Source: Wyeomyia smithii (lineage: Eukaryota > Arthropoda > Insecta > Diptera > Culicidae). From it: 64,000 bases of DNA. Positions 34,471-45,538 of the stretch are shown one piece after another. The notes under the pieces were generated by a model. The model was given only the letters and a program-made list of their open reading frames with translations, ran no database searches and had not been told where the DNA came from. Location of the stretch: the NCBI RefSeq assembly GCF_029784165.1, contig NC_073696.1, positions 6,448,001 through 6,512,000 of the forward strand. The letters are read 5' to 3'. The position numbers and the translations under genes were made by a program. Every line of letters starts with the position of its first letter. Position 1 is the first letter of the stretch.

Positions 34471-34640
34471 TGATTTGTGATTCCCGGGTGTGGGTACTGG
34501 ATCGACGGGTTTTTCAACAGATAATGATGAGAACCGGTATGCAGCGAATAGAGGAAAACGTCAGTTTTCTACGTTCGGTGCCACTGCTCAAGAATCTTAG
34601 CAACGATGTACTTACCAAGATTGCCGATGTGCTCGAGGTG
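34471..34640 (+). CDS. Pkg21D: cGMP-dependent protein kinase, exon 5 (between the cGMP domains)
   Basis: Completes the split codon of exon 4 (phase 1) and reads ICDSRVWVLDRRVFQQIMMR, then FLRSVPLLKNLSNDVLTKIA and DVLEV. This is the end of cGMP domain A and the helical start of domain B. Acceptor TTCACCAG, donor GTG|GTAAGT at 34641 (phase 0). Confidence 0.92.
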
Positions 34641-34763
34641 GTAAGTAAATCATGTTTGTTTATTATGTCATACTTTTTCGTTTCGCATTATTTTTTATAA
34701 GATTTCTTTTGTGACTATTTTGGAACACGAAACAAACAACAGTCTTTCTTCTAATTGCAAAAG

Positions 34764-34866
34764 GAATTCTACCCCGCCGGAGCGTACATCATCCGTCAGG
34801 GAGCCGCGGGCGATACATTCTTCCTAATCAGTCAGGGCACGGTGAAGGTCACGCAGCGTTTGCCGG
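34764..34866 (+). CDS. Pkg21D: cGMP-dependent protein kinase, exon 6 (cGMP domain B, first part)
   Basis: 34 codons, phase 0 to phase 1: EFYPAGAYIIRQGAAGDTFF then LISQGTVKVTQRLP, the beta-roll start of the second cyclic-nucleotide domain. Acceptor GCAAAAG, donor GTAAGT at 34867. Confidence 0.9.
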
Positions 34867-35034
34867 GTAAGTGCACCGGATTACCAATTTGTGTGTGCTT
34901 ACAGCACCGCCTCATTAGTGAAACTGTGCAAGTCAGTCAGTGCCAAGGTGCAATTAATCACGTTTTGTTGCTTCTGTCCGCGTTCTTTAATCCTTACGTC
35001 TCATTTTTACTCTTCTTCTTTCCCACCTCTGAAG

Positions 35035-35298
35035 GGCGCTCCACCGAGGAGGAGATACGAATACTCGGCCGGGGGGAGTACTTTGGCGAGAAGGCTCTCA
35101 TCAAGGAGGACAAACGGACGGCCAACATAATCGCCATGTCCCCGGGTGTGGAGTGCCTCACGCTGGACAGAGAGTCCTTCACCAAGCATATCGGGGATCT
35201 GTGCGAGTTGCACGAGAAGGACTATGGCGATGCAGAACGGGTGCTGGCATTCCGCAATCTGAAAAACAATCCGCCCGCGCTGGACGCGATGAAACCCG
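35035..35298 (+). CDS. Pkg21D: cGMP-dependent protein kinase, exon 7 (cGMP domain B cassette and linker)
   Basis: Starts GRSTEEEIRILGRGEYFGEK with the phosphate cassette FGEKALIKEDKRTANIIA; the RTA threonine is again cGMP-type. It goes on through GVECLTLDRESFTKHIGDL to the linker before the kinase domain. Phase 1 at both ends; acceptor TCTGAAG, donor CCCG|GTAAGG at 35299. Confidence 0.92.
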
Positions 35299-35369
35299 GT
35301 AAGGAGCTGCAAATGTTTGCCACTTTGGTGGTTAAATTAACGAACAGTTGTTTGTTTTCTCTTGAACAG

Positions 35370-35821
35370 AATTGATGGACGTGGAGATGTCGCATCTGGA
35401 CGTGGTGGGGACACTCGGAGTGGGTGGCTTTGGGCGAGTGGAACTGGTCAAGTTGGAACGTAACGGAACGGTTCAGGTGTACGCCCTTAAGTGTATGAAG
35501 AAAAAACATATCATCGACACTCGACAGCAGGAGCACGTCTATAGCGAGCGGAAAATAATGCTGGCCTGCCAAAGTCCGTTTATTTGTCGTTTGTATCGAA
35601 CCTACCGGGATGATAAGTGTGTCTACATGCTGCTGGAAGCCTGTCTGGGTGGTGAAGTGTGGACAATTCTGCGGGATCGGTCGTACTTCGATGACGGAAC
35701 GACAAAGTTTATCGTGGGCTGTGTGCTGAAAGCGTTCGAGTTTTTGCATGCCAGAGGCATTGTCTATCGCGATCTGAAGCCGGAGAATCTTCTGCTCGAT
35801 TCGAAGGGATACGTGAAGTTG
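35370..35821 (+). CDS. Pkg21D: cGMP-dependent protein kinase, exon 8 (kinase N-lobe and catalytic loop)
   Basis: 150 codons. The glycine loop is LGVGGFGRVELVK, the ATP-anchoring lysine is in YALKCMKKKHI, the hinge region reads MLLEACLGGEVWTILRDR, and the catalytic loop is YRDLKPENLLL. All residues needed for activity are present. FICRLYRTYRDDK and the CLGGEVW hinge look closer to DG1/Pkg21D than to foraging. Acceptor GAACAG, donor TTG|GTGAGT at 35822 (phase 0). Confidence 0.95.
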
Positions 35822-35892
35822 GTGAGTAAATGAGAAGCAAATTTACTTTGTTGAGTGATGGTTCTGTGATGGTCGTTAACATATATTTTTAG

Positions 35893-36056
35893 GTTGATTT
35901 TGGATTTGCGAAATTTATTGGATACAGTAGTAAGACGTGGACGTTTTGCGGGACACCGGAATACGTGGCGCCGGAGATTGTGTTGAATAAAGGTCACGAC
36001 CGTTCGGTGGACTACTGGGCGCTAGGCGTTTTGATCCATGAGTTGCTGACAGGAAT
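35893..36056 (+). CDS. Pkg21D: cGMP-dependent protein kinase, exon 9 (activation segment)
   Basis: Starts VDFGFAKFIGYSSKTWTFCG then TPEYVAPEIVLNKGHDRSV. It carries the magnesium-binding DFG, the activation-loop threonine (TWTFCGTPEY) and the APE motif, then DYWALGVLIHELLTG. Donor GGAAT|GTGAGT at 36057 (phase 2). A 20.4 kb intron follows. Confidence 0.95.
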
Positions 36057-36598
36057 GTGAGTATATTTTTATTAGTTCTCATAATATTTTTTGTTTGTTG
36101 TTACCACAATATATCTAACTAATGGTAGCAGTGGTCATAGGCTCCTACAAGGGGAAGAAAATATTTTTTGTTTCACTGGTCAACACAAGTGTGGCTCTAA
36201 AGCTCAACTTAAAAACAAATTATAGGTTTTTGGCCTTTCCTGTAAGTTTTGGTACCTCTAATCACCAACATTTTTTCACAGACTTAAATGAGTTTTTTCG
36301 TAAACACAACGTTGAAGCGACCCAGCGAGCAATTACTATGTGAACTCTCAAAATCTATAATATTTCTAGGGCAGCTATTTCGAGTTTTGAGCAGCACTTT
36401 TTTCGCTTTTGTCGACCAACATTAGAGTATTTTGTTGATCGGACTCGGTTTTTCGGCAAACTTTCAAAAAAACATTTTTCTTTACTTTGTTGTGAGATAT
36501 CATTAAAATTGAAATATTTTTGACACCTGATACTGATTGTTCTTCAACTGAATTTAACTGTGTTCAGTTTATCGGAGACAAAAAAGGGATACATTTTT
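36057..36598. other. Start of kinase intron 9, with a SINE-like tail
   Basis: CTAACTAATGGTAGCAGTGG at 36116-36135 continues into CATAGGCTCCTACA and repeats 15010-15036 almost exactly. It resembles the GCAGTG..CATACAGG-A(n) tail of the SINEs in this window. The rest is AT-rich without a gene. Confidence 0.45.
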
Positions 36599-38511
36599 GC
36601 CTTTCTCCTAGAATGGTATAGCAATCACTGGAAAAACCGAAGGTATAAAAGTGGTCCCAATGGCCGAATTACATATACCACTCGACTTCCTTCGACGAAC
36701 TGAGCATTTTCTGTATGTATGTATGTATGTGTGTGTATGTGCAACTTTTTTTTCTCACTCATTTTTCTCAGAGATGGCTGGACCGATTTTCATAAAATTA
36801 ATTGCAAATGAAAGGTCTAGTTGCGCCATAGGTTGCTATTGAATTTCATTGTAATCGGATTTTTAGTTTAGAGGTTATGTATCAAAATGTAAAAATCACG
36901 AAACATCAATATCTCGGAAACCACACAACCGATTTCAATAAAACTGGTTTCAAATGATTGGACTGTCCCCAGAACCCTTAACTTTTGAATTTCGTTATGA
37001 TTGAACATATGGTTCAAAAGCTATGTAAAGAAAAGTAATCCTGAGGTTGTTCAAACTCACTCATTTTTCTCAGTGATGGCTTAACCGATTTTCACAAAAT
37101 TAGTGTCAAATGAAAGGTCTAGTTGCCCCATAGGTTGCTATTGAATTTCATTGCAATCGGATTGTAACTGTGTCCGTTGTTCATAGAAATGTGAAATCAC
37201 ATAATAAAAGTAAACATATTGACTTTCTCCTAACGATCACTGGCTAATTAAAAGGTAGAAAAATGATTGAAATGGCCGAATGTTATATACTACTCAACTC
37301 AGTTCAACGAATCGAGCATTTTCTGCATATATGCATGTATTGGTGTATATGTTTGTGTGTGGGTGTGTACGTGTGTATGTGCACCTCCCTTTCGCACTCA
37401 CTCATCTCAGAGATGGTCTGACCGATTCTTTCTATCTTGGTGTCAACTGAAGAGTCTATTTTCCGCTTAGGTTGCTGCAATGAAATTAATTGCAAATGAA
37501 AAGTCTAGTTGCCCTATAAGACCTTATTGAATTTTATTGTAATCTGATTTCTAGTTTAGAGGTTATGTATCAAAATGTAAAAATCACAAAACATCAATAT
37601 CTCAGAAACTACACAACCGATTTTAACAAAATTGGTTTCAAATAAACGGGCTGGACCGATTTCCATAAAATTAGTGTCATATGGAAGGTCTTGTTGCCCC
37701 ATAAGACTAATGATTTTTTTTTTGCAAACGAATTATTACTTTGCCTGTTATGTTTAAAAATGTGAAGTCCAGCTATGAAAAGAAACATATTACTAAGACT
37801 ACTCGGACTCACTCACTTTTCTCAGAGATGGTTGCACCGATTTCCACAGAATTAGTATCTAATGAAAGGTCTAGCTGCTTCATAACACCTTATTGAATTT
37901 TGCTGTAATCGGACTGTAACTTCGTCTGTAATGCATCGAAATGTGAAAATCACGAAACTTCATTATCTTAGACACTACACAACCGATTTGAACAATATTG
38001 ATATCAGATGAACGTGCTAGTTAAGGGTTAGCTGATGAATTATGTTTGAACACGTGGTTTCAAAGTTTGGCTGCCCTATACGTTACCTTTTCATTTGATT
38101 GTAATCAAACTTAAGCAACCGTAATGTTTTAATTGGTAAAACAATGAAAGTCTATTATCTCAAGTATTACACGACTTATTTGAACATAACTAGTGTCATA
38201 CAAACGAGTCATCTCTCAAACTTACAAATAACACACTTTGCTTTGATCAATATTTTTGGCCTCAACATGATTTAAATGCGGTATCGTACTATCTAAACGT
38301 TCCCGCATCGCTCGTGGTTAAATTGTTCAAAATTTAGAATCATTTCTTTTATTTCGCTATTTCTTAAGCACTAACATTACGTCAAATTTCATATTTTATA
38401 CCTTAATAACAACTTCAATATTTTAAAATCCAAAAAGTGGAAATACCTTTATTGGATTTAAGCATTCATGTCAATCTATTTTTACAAATAAGAAGTTTGA
38501 ATGAGAAAGGC
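36599..38511. mobile_element. Repeat element with GCCTTTCTC ends and internal tandem units
   Basis: The left end GCCTTTCTC (36599-36607) is the reverse complement of GAGAAAGGC at 38503-38511. Inside, a unit built on CTCAGAGATGG..ACCGATTT followed by AATGAAAGGTCTAGTTG occurs about five times (near 36765, 37070, 37405, 37650 and 37820) with many differences. A GTAT/GT simple run lies at 36713-36740 and another at 37345-37380. No coding frame. It looks like an old non-autonomous element with partial internal duplications. Confidence 0.5.
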
Positions 38512-40121
38512 TCAGTCTGACCGCTAGGTGGATTAATTTAGGTTTTTGGTAAATAGCTGCTAAACAAATCGCAACGCGAAACATAGTTTAAATATTGCTG
38601 GTTTATGTTACTTAGCGGCAAAACTTCCAGTGATGGTATTTCTAACAAAAACTAACTTTCAGATTGTAAAACTAAGTTAGCAAACTTCAACAATCATCAA
38701 TCATTTCTTATATTCGTAAGACAGCTAGACAATCAAAATTTCGTTTCCATCATTGAAATTGTCGATATTGATCAAGATGCAGGAGTTTGAGGCCTGTTTT
38801 CTTCTACTGATTAAAACATGCGCTACTGCTTAAGCCGTTCTCTACCCTAGTAGCTGATGCATTTGATCAATACAGCTTTCCGGGAAACAAAAGTGGCCCT
38901 TTGTCTTTTACATTCTAAACATGATTTTTGTCTACAAATTTTGTTTGATAGAATATTGAATGATACTGTTTCCTTGGCGTAAATAGCAACACCCCCAATG
39001 ATCACCTACAGAAAACCAAACTAGTCCAAGCCGGTTCACTTATGTTTACAACGATGAAACATACAGTTGCTGTTGTCCATGCAATACTTCTTCACGGTGT
39101 CCCATCGAAAATTTCACAAAAAAATCACACTGAACCAGGTGCGTTCAGCTTATCATTCGCCCGATATACCGACCAAATAGGGTTGCGCTCATAAAACCAT
39201 TTCGTCGATTTATCGACTGGTTGCAGGATTCTGCCCAGGACTCCTGCCGGATCCTGTGATGTTATATCTACTGAAGAAACCATTAGGTTCCGTACGTGGG
39301 AGTTGAGCGACCCCACGGTATACTAGCTAGAACATTCCAACTGAATTCTACCCTTCCGAAAAGCATCGTAGAGAAACAATTCATTTGTCCGATTATCGAC
39401 TGGGAAAAGAAAAACTCTATCCTCTGCTCTCTCACTCGCTAGTTATGTTTAAACGACCGTTATTCCCTTATTTGACCATTCAGCGGGTGTTGGTTTCCCA
39501 CAGAAAAAGTACTGATAATGAATAAACGCGCGCAGTTACTGTTTCAGAATATACAACGGAATGTTGCATCAAGTTTTTGAAAGTCTGTGGCAAAAATATA
39601 CAGTTGAAAATAGAATGTAGGGTTCATAACTAATTCTGAAAAGGTGGCCGGTGCATCCCCTTCCACTCATGAGATAAGCCATCTAGAAAAGACGGCTCAC
39701 GGCGGTCAGCTTTTATAGTAACAAAAAGTTTTTTTTTGGTTTTATTTGGTAATAATTGTATCCACGCGTGTAGGCCCCGTGAAGTGATTAGTGGGTTTCT
39801 ATCCGTCGCTTGATTTCGTTGTCGTCACAAATCACCTTCTCGATATTTTTCATCCCCCTCGTCACGTTGTTTGAACCCTTCAGCCGTCGACACCTGACCA
39901 TCCAACTCCCCGCACCTGGCTCTTCGTACTCTGAATTCAAAACTGTTTTTTTGGCGTACCCTCTCGGCTGCTTTCCTGGATGATTCGTTTTGTCTTCCCG
40001 TCGAAGAAACCCAACGAAATCGAGGAAGAAGTGTTTGTAATTTATAATGGATTTTCTGTTTCAAATGTTGGATTTTTTTAGGTTTATTCAATGCTTTGAT
40101 TGTTTTAAAATTCAAGCCTAA
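38512..40121. other. Intron 9 sequence, no gene recognised
   Basis: AT-rich, with a slightly GC-richer part at 39125-39320 whose minus-strand frame (63 codons) matches nothing I know. 39780-40130 also lacks a recognisable frame or repeat end. Confidence 0.4.
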
Positions 40122-40497
40122 GGGGCCGTTCAATAATTACGTAAGCATATTTTCCGCTTTTTCAAAACCCCCTCCCCCCCTTGTAAGACATCGTAAGATT
40201 TTTTGATACCCCCCCTCCCCCTAGTAAGATCTTACTATTTATACTCTATATAGATTTTTATTATAGTTTTATCATCCTGAAGCAAGCACAATTTTTCGTT
40301 TTAATTCCAGTTAATCGTCCTTCCGTAATTTTCTTTTTATGAATTTTACCCTTCACACTGTCATGAACATGGTTATTTGAACAATGTTTTTCTTACGTAA
40401 GATAATCAATTCACCCTCCCCCTCACCTGTAAGACAGCGTAAGAAAATAACACACCCCCCTCCCCCCTATTTGCTTACGTAACTATTGAATGGCCCC
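40122..40497. mobile_element. Harbinger-like MITE, TAA target duplication
   Basis: The left terminus is GGGGCCGTTCAATAATTACG and the right, read inward, GGGGCCATTCAATAGTTACG; both continue TAAGCA. TAA flanks both ends (40119-40121 and 40498-40500), the three-base target typical of PIF/Harbinger. Internally it has C-rich runs next to GTAAGA words. 376 bp, no frame. Confidence 0.8.
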
Positions 40498-40714
40498 TAA
40501 CAATTTATTCACATTCATAAGTCTTCGAAAAAAAAACTTTTAACATTTTTATTTTTGTTCACACAGCATTTGGCAACATTTTAGAGAAAAACTTTCTTCT
40601 ACAAAGTTTTTTTTTTTGACACGGCACATTTTTTTATTTCTTGATAAACTTGGTAACTTTCTTCTAATACATTGTAGAACTAGCTATTTTGAGCAAGTTT
40701 GTAGAAGATTAGAA

Positions 40715-41216
40715 GGTGAGGAGCTGCGTAGCTGCAAGGTTACAGAGTCCGCTTTGTCAAGCGGATGGTCGTGGGTTCGAATCTTAGTAGAACCAGGCCA
40801 TCCGATGTCAAAAAAGGGACTTAAGCATGGGTTTATTCTCAGGCTCCCCACACCAGTTACCCTTCCTTTACGCTGAAATCTACAAAAAACCTTTGCGTGA
40901 CTTCCTCTTAACAAAAAAATAAGTCCCTCTTATCAATAAAACTGGCCAGAAGGACGCACGACGAAACTTCTCCAGGGAATTATAATTGGTGATATTTGGC
41001 AAGAGGAACGAGTATCGGTATAGTAGAACAGTGAGCGTGTAAAGGAAGAGTAGCACATTACACACAAGCACTGATGAACAATAATAATAAGCATGCCACT
41101 TCTCAATAGAGGTATTGCTATTAACAGAAGTGCGGGATACAGCAGACACCCAGGCATATCTCACAATAGATCTACGATTCTGGTTGCAGTGAGGAAGCCC
41201 ATACAGGAAAAAAAAA
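40715..41216 (+). mobile_element. tRNA-derived SINE, copy 2
   Basis: About 500 bp. The 5' head resembles a tRNA: GTAGCTGCAAGG (A-box region), an anticodon-like hairpin CCGCTTTGTCAAGCGG, and B box GGGTTCGAATC. An unrelated body follows (GTCCCTCTTA.., CTCCAGGGAATTATAATTGG) and ends GCCCATACAGG with an A tail. AAGATTAGAA flanks both sides (40705-40714 and 41217-41226), a clean target duplication. It is expected to be mobilised in trans by a LINE partner. Confidence 0.85.
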
Positions 41217-41550
41217 AGATTAGAAAATTCTATCTTTAACTTGACAAAGTTATAAGGTATAAAATTGATGCACCCCTTTGAATTGTGTTTTTGGGTGTTA
41301 ACGCTCTTATCTTAATTCTGCCATTGTTTGAGGATTCTACAAACTTTAAACTAAGCTTAATTGTCACATTTTTCTTAGAAGAAAGCGTATCGCTATCTCT
41401 TAATTAAGAGGAGTTATATCTGTTTTTGCAATTTTTGACTCAATTTTCATAAGAACATAACTTGCGGAAAGGCAAATATTGGCAGCTACTTTGAGTTTCG
41501 TTTTATTCAGATACTTATTCCCTCCAATTGTGTATATATGTCGTACTGGA

Positions 41551-42387
41551 TGACACCCCGTTAAGCATACAGACGCGAGGCATACGGACGCGAGGCATAG
41601 TACGCTAGGCATAATTGACGGGAGGCATACGGACACGAGGCATATGGACGCGAGGCCGAATGGACGCGAGGCCGAATAAACGCTAGGACACAAGGCCAAG
41701 GGGAAGTGATATGGAATGTGTTATTACCGTCATCATCAACACAGCATTCGATAACATGTATTTCGCTTCAAAGTGTCATTTGAAAAGCAATACACTCGCG
41801 GCCTTCGGCCGACTCGCTGTCCGAGCGAATGCTGTCCTTACTCGCTACCGCTCGTTCGGACTTAACTAAGGGAAGAAAACTCTGTTTGAGTAGACCTAGC
41901 AAACCAGTAGATCAGTCGTTTGGGTGCGAGAGGCCGCCGCTTCCGACGGCGGGTCGGCGGCCGGCTCGGACTGCGGAAACCACGTTTCCTTGCCCTCGAT
42001 TATGCGTCTTCGCCGCATGATTTCAAGAAAGGTATTATACCCAACTTAAACTCTTTAGGAATATAATAACACCTGAACTACATAATTGGATATCATGCGA
42101 TCGTACAACATCGCATTTGGCCTCGCGTCCATTCGGCCTCGCGTCCATTCGGCCTCGCGTCCAATCGGCCTCGCGTCCATTCGGCCTCGCGTCTATTCGG
42201 CCTCGCGTCCATTCGGCCTCGCGTTCATTCGGCCTCGCGTCCATTCGGCCTCGCGTCCGTTATGCCTTGTGGCAGTATGCCTCGTATCCATTATGCCTCA
42301 CATCCATTATGCCTCGCGTCTGTATGCCTAGCATACTATGCCTACCATCCATATGCCTAGCGTCCATATGCCTCGTGTCCCGTCCCC
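41551..42387. mobile_element. Foldback-like element with inverted minisatellite arms
   Basis: The left arm (about 41566-41700) is made of CGAGGCATACGGACG / CGAGGCCGAATGGACG units, and the right arm (42115-42380) of the complementary TCGGCCTCGCGTCCAT and TATGCCTCGCGTCCAT units, so the arms are inverted relative to each other. The loop (41795-42030) is the inverted copy of the repeat at 19235-19470. An 11-bp direct repeat, GTCGTACTGGA, flanks it (41540-41550 and 42388-42398). Arms built from short tandem repeats recall the FB family. No transposase is present. Confidence 0.7.
42115..42258 (+). repeat. 16-bp minisatellite, nine units
   Basis: Nine consecutive units of TCGGCCTCGCGTCCAT with at most one or two changes each. 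Beyond 42258 the unit shifts to TATGCCTCGCGTCCA-like forms. All three frames stay open because the unit has no stop codon, which makes long artificial frames. Confidence 0.9.
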
Positions 42388-42685
42388 GTCGTACTGGAAT
42401 CGAAGGGAATTCATAGTATTTTTTTGGAAATTAAATTGTAACTTTCCTGGAATTACCAAGTTAATTAAGTTACCAAGCTCATCAAGAAATAAAATAATTA
42501 TTTTGTTTTATTTTGGTGTATACCCCCTTAAACAAAAAATTTCAGCACTCAAACAAAGTACTCATAAAACTAAGAAACTTTCTAGAAGACATCGAAACGC
42601 TAAAACCATGCGTTTCGTCACAAACACCAATGCACAATGGTCCAGAAACCAAACTTAGGGGGAAATTTGGGTCTAGAGCTCTATA

Positions 42686-44330
42686 ACAACATTTTAGAGA
42701 AAAACTTTCTTCTACAAAGTTTTTTTTTCTTTTTACATAACGTTTATTTGACACGGCACAATACAAAAAATGTTTACCGGAGCCAGAAAACTCTTATTTC
42801 TAGCGTATCTTATAAACTAAAGGCAAATTTTTTACCCTCGCTGCCGACTACGAGCTAAAACTAAAACTAGTATGGTTTTTTTTTTAATCAGTGGTTCGGT
42901 TTGTTGTTAGATGGGCACTCAGGTGTTTTTCAAATAGCCATAAATCAGCTTCATGTATGTTATGTGTCGCTGAGCCAGGATATCACGAACAGGGACGTAG
43001 GGTAGTATTCCTCGGGCCCTGAGGGAGTCCAAAAGTAGGGATCTGGCGTCACGGAATTCAGCACACACCCAAACTACGTGTTCAATGTCATGATACCCCA
43101 AGCCACAAACGCAATGATTGCTGTTCGTGAGCCCAATGCGCAGTAGATTTGCGTCTAACCCGTAGTGGTTGGACATAGTCCGGGACATCACGCGAATGAA
43201 GTCTCGTCCTACATCCAACCCCCAAAACCAAGGTTTGGTGGATACCTTGGGGATGATGCTGTGTAGCCACCCAATTCCCAATTCTCCCTTATCCCACGAG
43301 GTCTGCCAGTTGATAAGTGTGCTCTGACGTGAAAGTTTTATTCTACAAAGTTGTTACATATGATAAAGCGCTCATTGAAAAATTATCAAAACTTAGGGTG
43401 ACCAACATTTTCGATGCAATCAAGTATCTAACTTTTTTATCTTTGTAGATAGAAGAGAATTTTGTTCTACAATGTTATTGCTCCATTAATTTTAAGTATC
43501 TTTGTGAAAAAAAGTTTTTCTCTATCTTTGAAAACAACCTATTTATATTAAAAAAACATATTTTACGCTCTAACTTTTTTATTTCAAGTTTCATCTCAAA
43601 ACTGTCTTTGAACGACTTTTAGAGCTTTTTAAGAGAAACAATTTGCAATGCTGACATCGTAAATATCTCAATTTTACTCAAAGTTATTAATATTTTTCAT
43701 CAAAAAATATGCGTTTTTCATTTGTATGTCATTTATTTTGGGGCAAACATAAAAAATATCTCTTGGTCTCATTTTGAAGGGCATAATTGACTCTATAAAT
43801 GGAGGAACTTTTAGAAATATGTTATTTTTAAAATTTGAGTAAATTCAATTTAAAAACAAGACGAAAATTTCAATAATTTTTTACATTATGCATATAGAAG
43901 CACCCAGATTTATGTTTTGGTATTTTTTCTTACAACTAGACGTAATTACCTTTAATTTGACTCAAAAAGATCGAAAATCGATCAACTGGTTTAAAAGTTA
44001 TGAATTTTTTAATATAAAATACATCGAAAAAAAAGCTCTAAAAGTCGTTCAAAGACAGTTTTGAGATAAAACTTGAAATAAAAAAGTAAGAGCGTAAAAT
44101 AGGTTTTTTCAATATAAATAGGTTGTTTTCAAAGATAGAGAAAAACTTTTTTCACAAAGTTACTTAAAATTAATGGAGCTATAACATTGTAGAACAAATT
44201 TTTCTTCTATCTACAAAGATAAAAAAGTTAGATACTTGATTGGATCGAAAATGTTGGTCACCCTAATTTTTGATATTTTTTCCATGAGCGCTTTATCATA
44301 TGTAACAACTTTGTATAAGAAAGTTTTTCT
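42686..44330. mobile_element. Long-TIR MITE interrupted by an I-clade fragment
   Basis: 43335-43650 is the near-exact reverse complement of 44015-44320 (shared words ACATATGATAAAGCGCTCA, AACTTTTTTATCTTTGTAGA, AACTGTCTTTGAACGACTTT). The outermost left part (42686-42715, AGAGAAAAACTTTCTTCTAC) has been separated by the insertion at 42724-43331. A similar short end occurs at 40578-40608. The internal spacer has no frame. Confidence 0.8.
42724..43331 (-). mobile_element. 5'-truncated I-clade retrotransposon copy
   Basis: The minus-strand frame 43281-42919 reads WLHSIIPKVSTKPWFWGLDV then GRDFIRVMSRTMSNHYGLDA, closely matching the ORF2 C-terminal tail of the element at 28536-34416 and including CGLGYHDIEHVVW. 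The 3' UTR again has GACACGGCAC and CTGCCGACTACGAGCTA. AAAGTTTT flanks it (42716-42723 and 43332-43339). Residue differences show it comes from a different subfamily member. Confidence 0.85.
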
Positions 44331-45538
44331 CTCTTCGTCCCACTGTGCGGCGTCAGTCAAATTTCCATCAGAAGTAACCTCTGAAACACGTTGTAGATTC
44401 TACTCATGCCTAGAATTTAAATTTGGTTGCTTGATCCAGCTGAATGTATAAACTCCTTACGACCGGTTTCTTCTGATGGGAATCCTACTGACGCTGGTAG
44501 ATTGGTAATGTTGGCGGAAGACAAGATTTTCTGCATTTAAATCGTCATACTCAACTTTGAACAGCTATAGCTCTTCTTAGGGACATCCTAGCTCGTCAGT
44601 GTCTTCTGTAAAGTTGTTGGGCATCTAAAGTACTATACTTTCACATAATGTAGTGCATCATTAGAGTATTTTCGAGCTTTTTAGAAAGGTAACTGCAAAA
44701 AAGCAGGTTTTCTCTTATAAAGTTTCATACAAATTTAAAATGCAATGCGCCAAGCGGAGACAAAACCAATCGATTTTCAGTAAGTTTAAGGTTGTTTGGG
44801 GCCCCAAAAAGAACCAAAAAAACTTGGTTCTGGAAAATCAATCACTTTGCCCCACCCTAATATTCATAGACAAATTGTGGAAGAATTGTTTTACACTATT
44901 CAGGGCCAAGTTTGTTTACATAAGATAACGAATCAAAGAATGAGAAAGGAGGATAATAGTGTTACACAATTTTAAACCGGTTTGTAATTTTAATTCGATT
45001 TTCCAATAATTTTCATTGTAGAATATATTTTTCGGGATTAGATCAAATATTTTCCGGGATCAGGAAATCTCGGAGAAAATAAAATTTTCCGGGTAATTCC
45101 ATTCCGGGAATGACACTTTAGTACTAATGAATGACCGATTGATTTCTGCTTGCTAAATACTACAAGGTATACAGCCCTAGGGTTGTATGAAATAGTGACG
45201 TGGGACTAAACACAGTAATTAGGGAATTTTTTGTTACAAAATATACAGAGCCTGCAGACAGAATCAAGGTGTTTGCTCAGCGACTATACGTATTTTTACT
45301 TTCAGCCTCCCCAGGAAATCAATTTTTTGAAATATATTCAACAACACTCGAAAGAATATCGTATATATTTGGCGATATTAGTATTAGTCGGTAGTATTTT
45401 GTTGTGCAAACAATATTTCACAAGCATATCATTTTTGTTGAAAACGCACCAAGAATTTCTCGTAATGCGTCAAAGTCACAATCAACTCTATATCCTCGAA
45501 AACCAAATCCAATAATACTTACGTTATTATAATAAATG
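44331..45538. other. Intron 9 sequence, no gene recognised
   Basis: Contains a TTGCCCCACCC word near 44850 and a GGGAAT/CCGGGA-rich patch (45030-45120) like the ends of the next element. No exon or intact frame. Confidence 0.4.

Noticed and set aside
40719..40800. A tRNA gene (B box GGTTCGAATC with an anticodon-like hairpin)
   Set aside because: It continues into a 500-bp body with an A tail and a target duplication, and it recurs at 55.6 kb and 10.5 kb; it is the head of a SINE and does not fold into a proper cloverleaf.
42115..42258. CRISPR-like array
   Set aside because: The 16-bp units are contiguous with no unique spacers, in a eukaryotic transposon arm; it is a minisatellite.
42117..42416. 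Repetitive protein-coding frames (ASRPFGLASIRPRV repeats)
   Set aside because: The frames are open only because the 16-bp unit lacks stop codons; all frames and the opposite arm show the same artefact.
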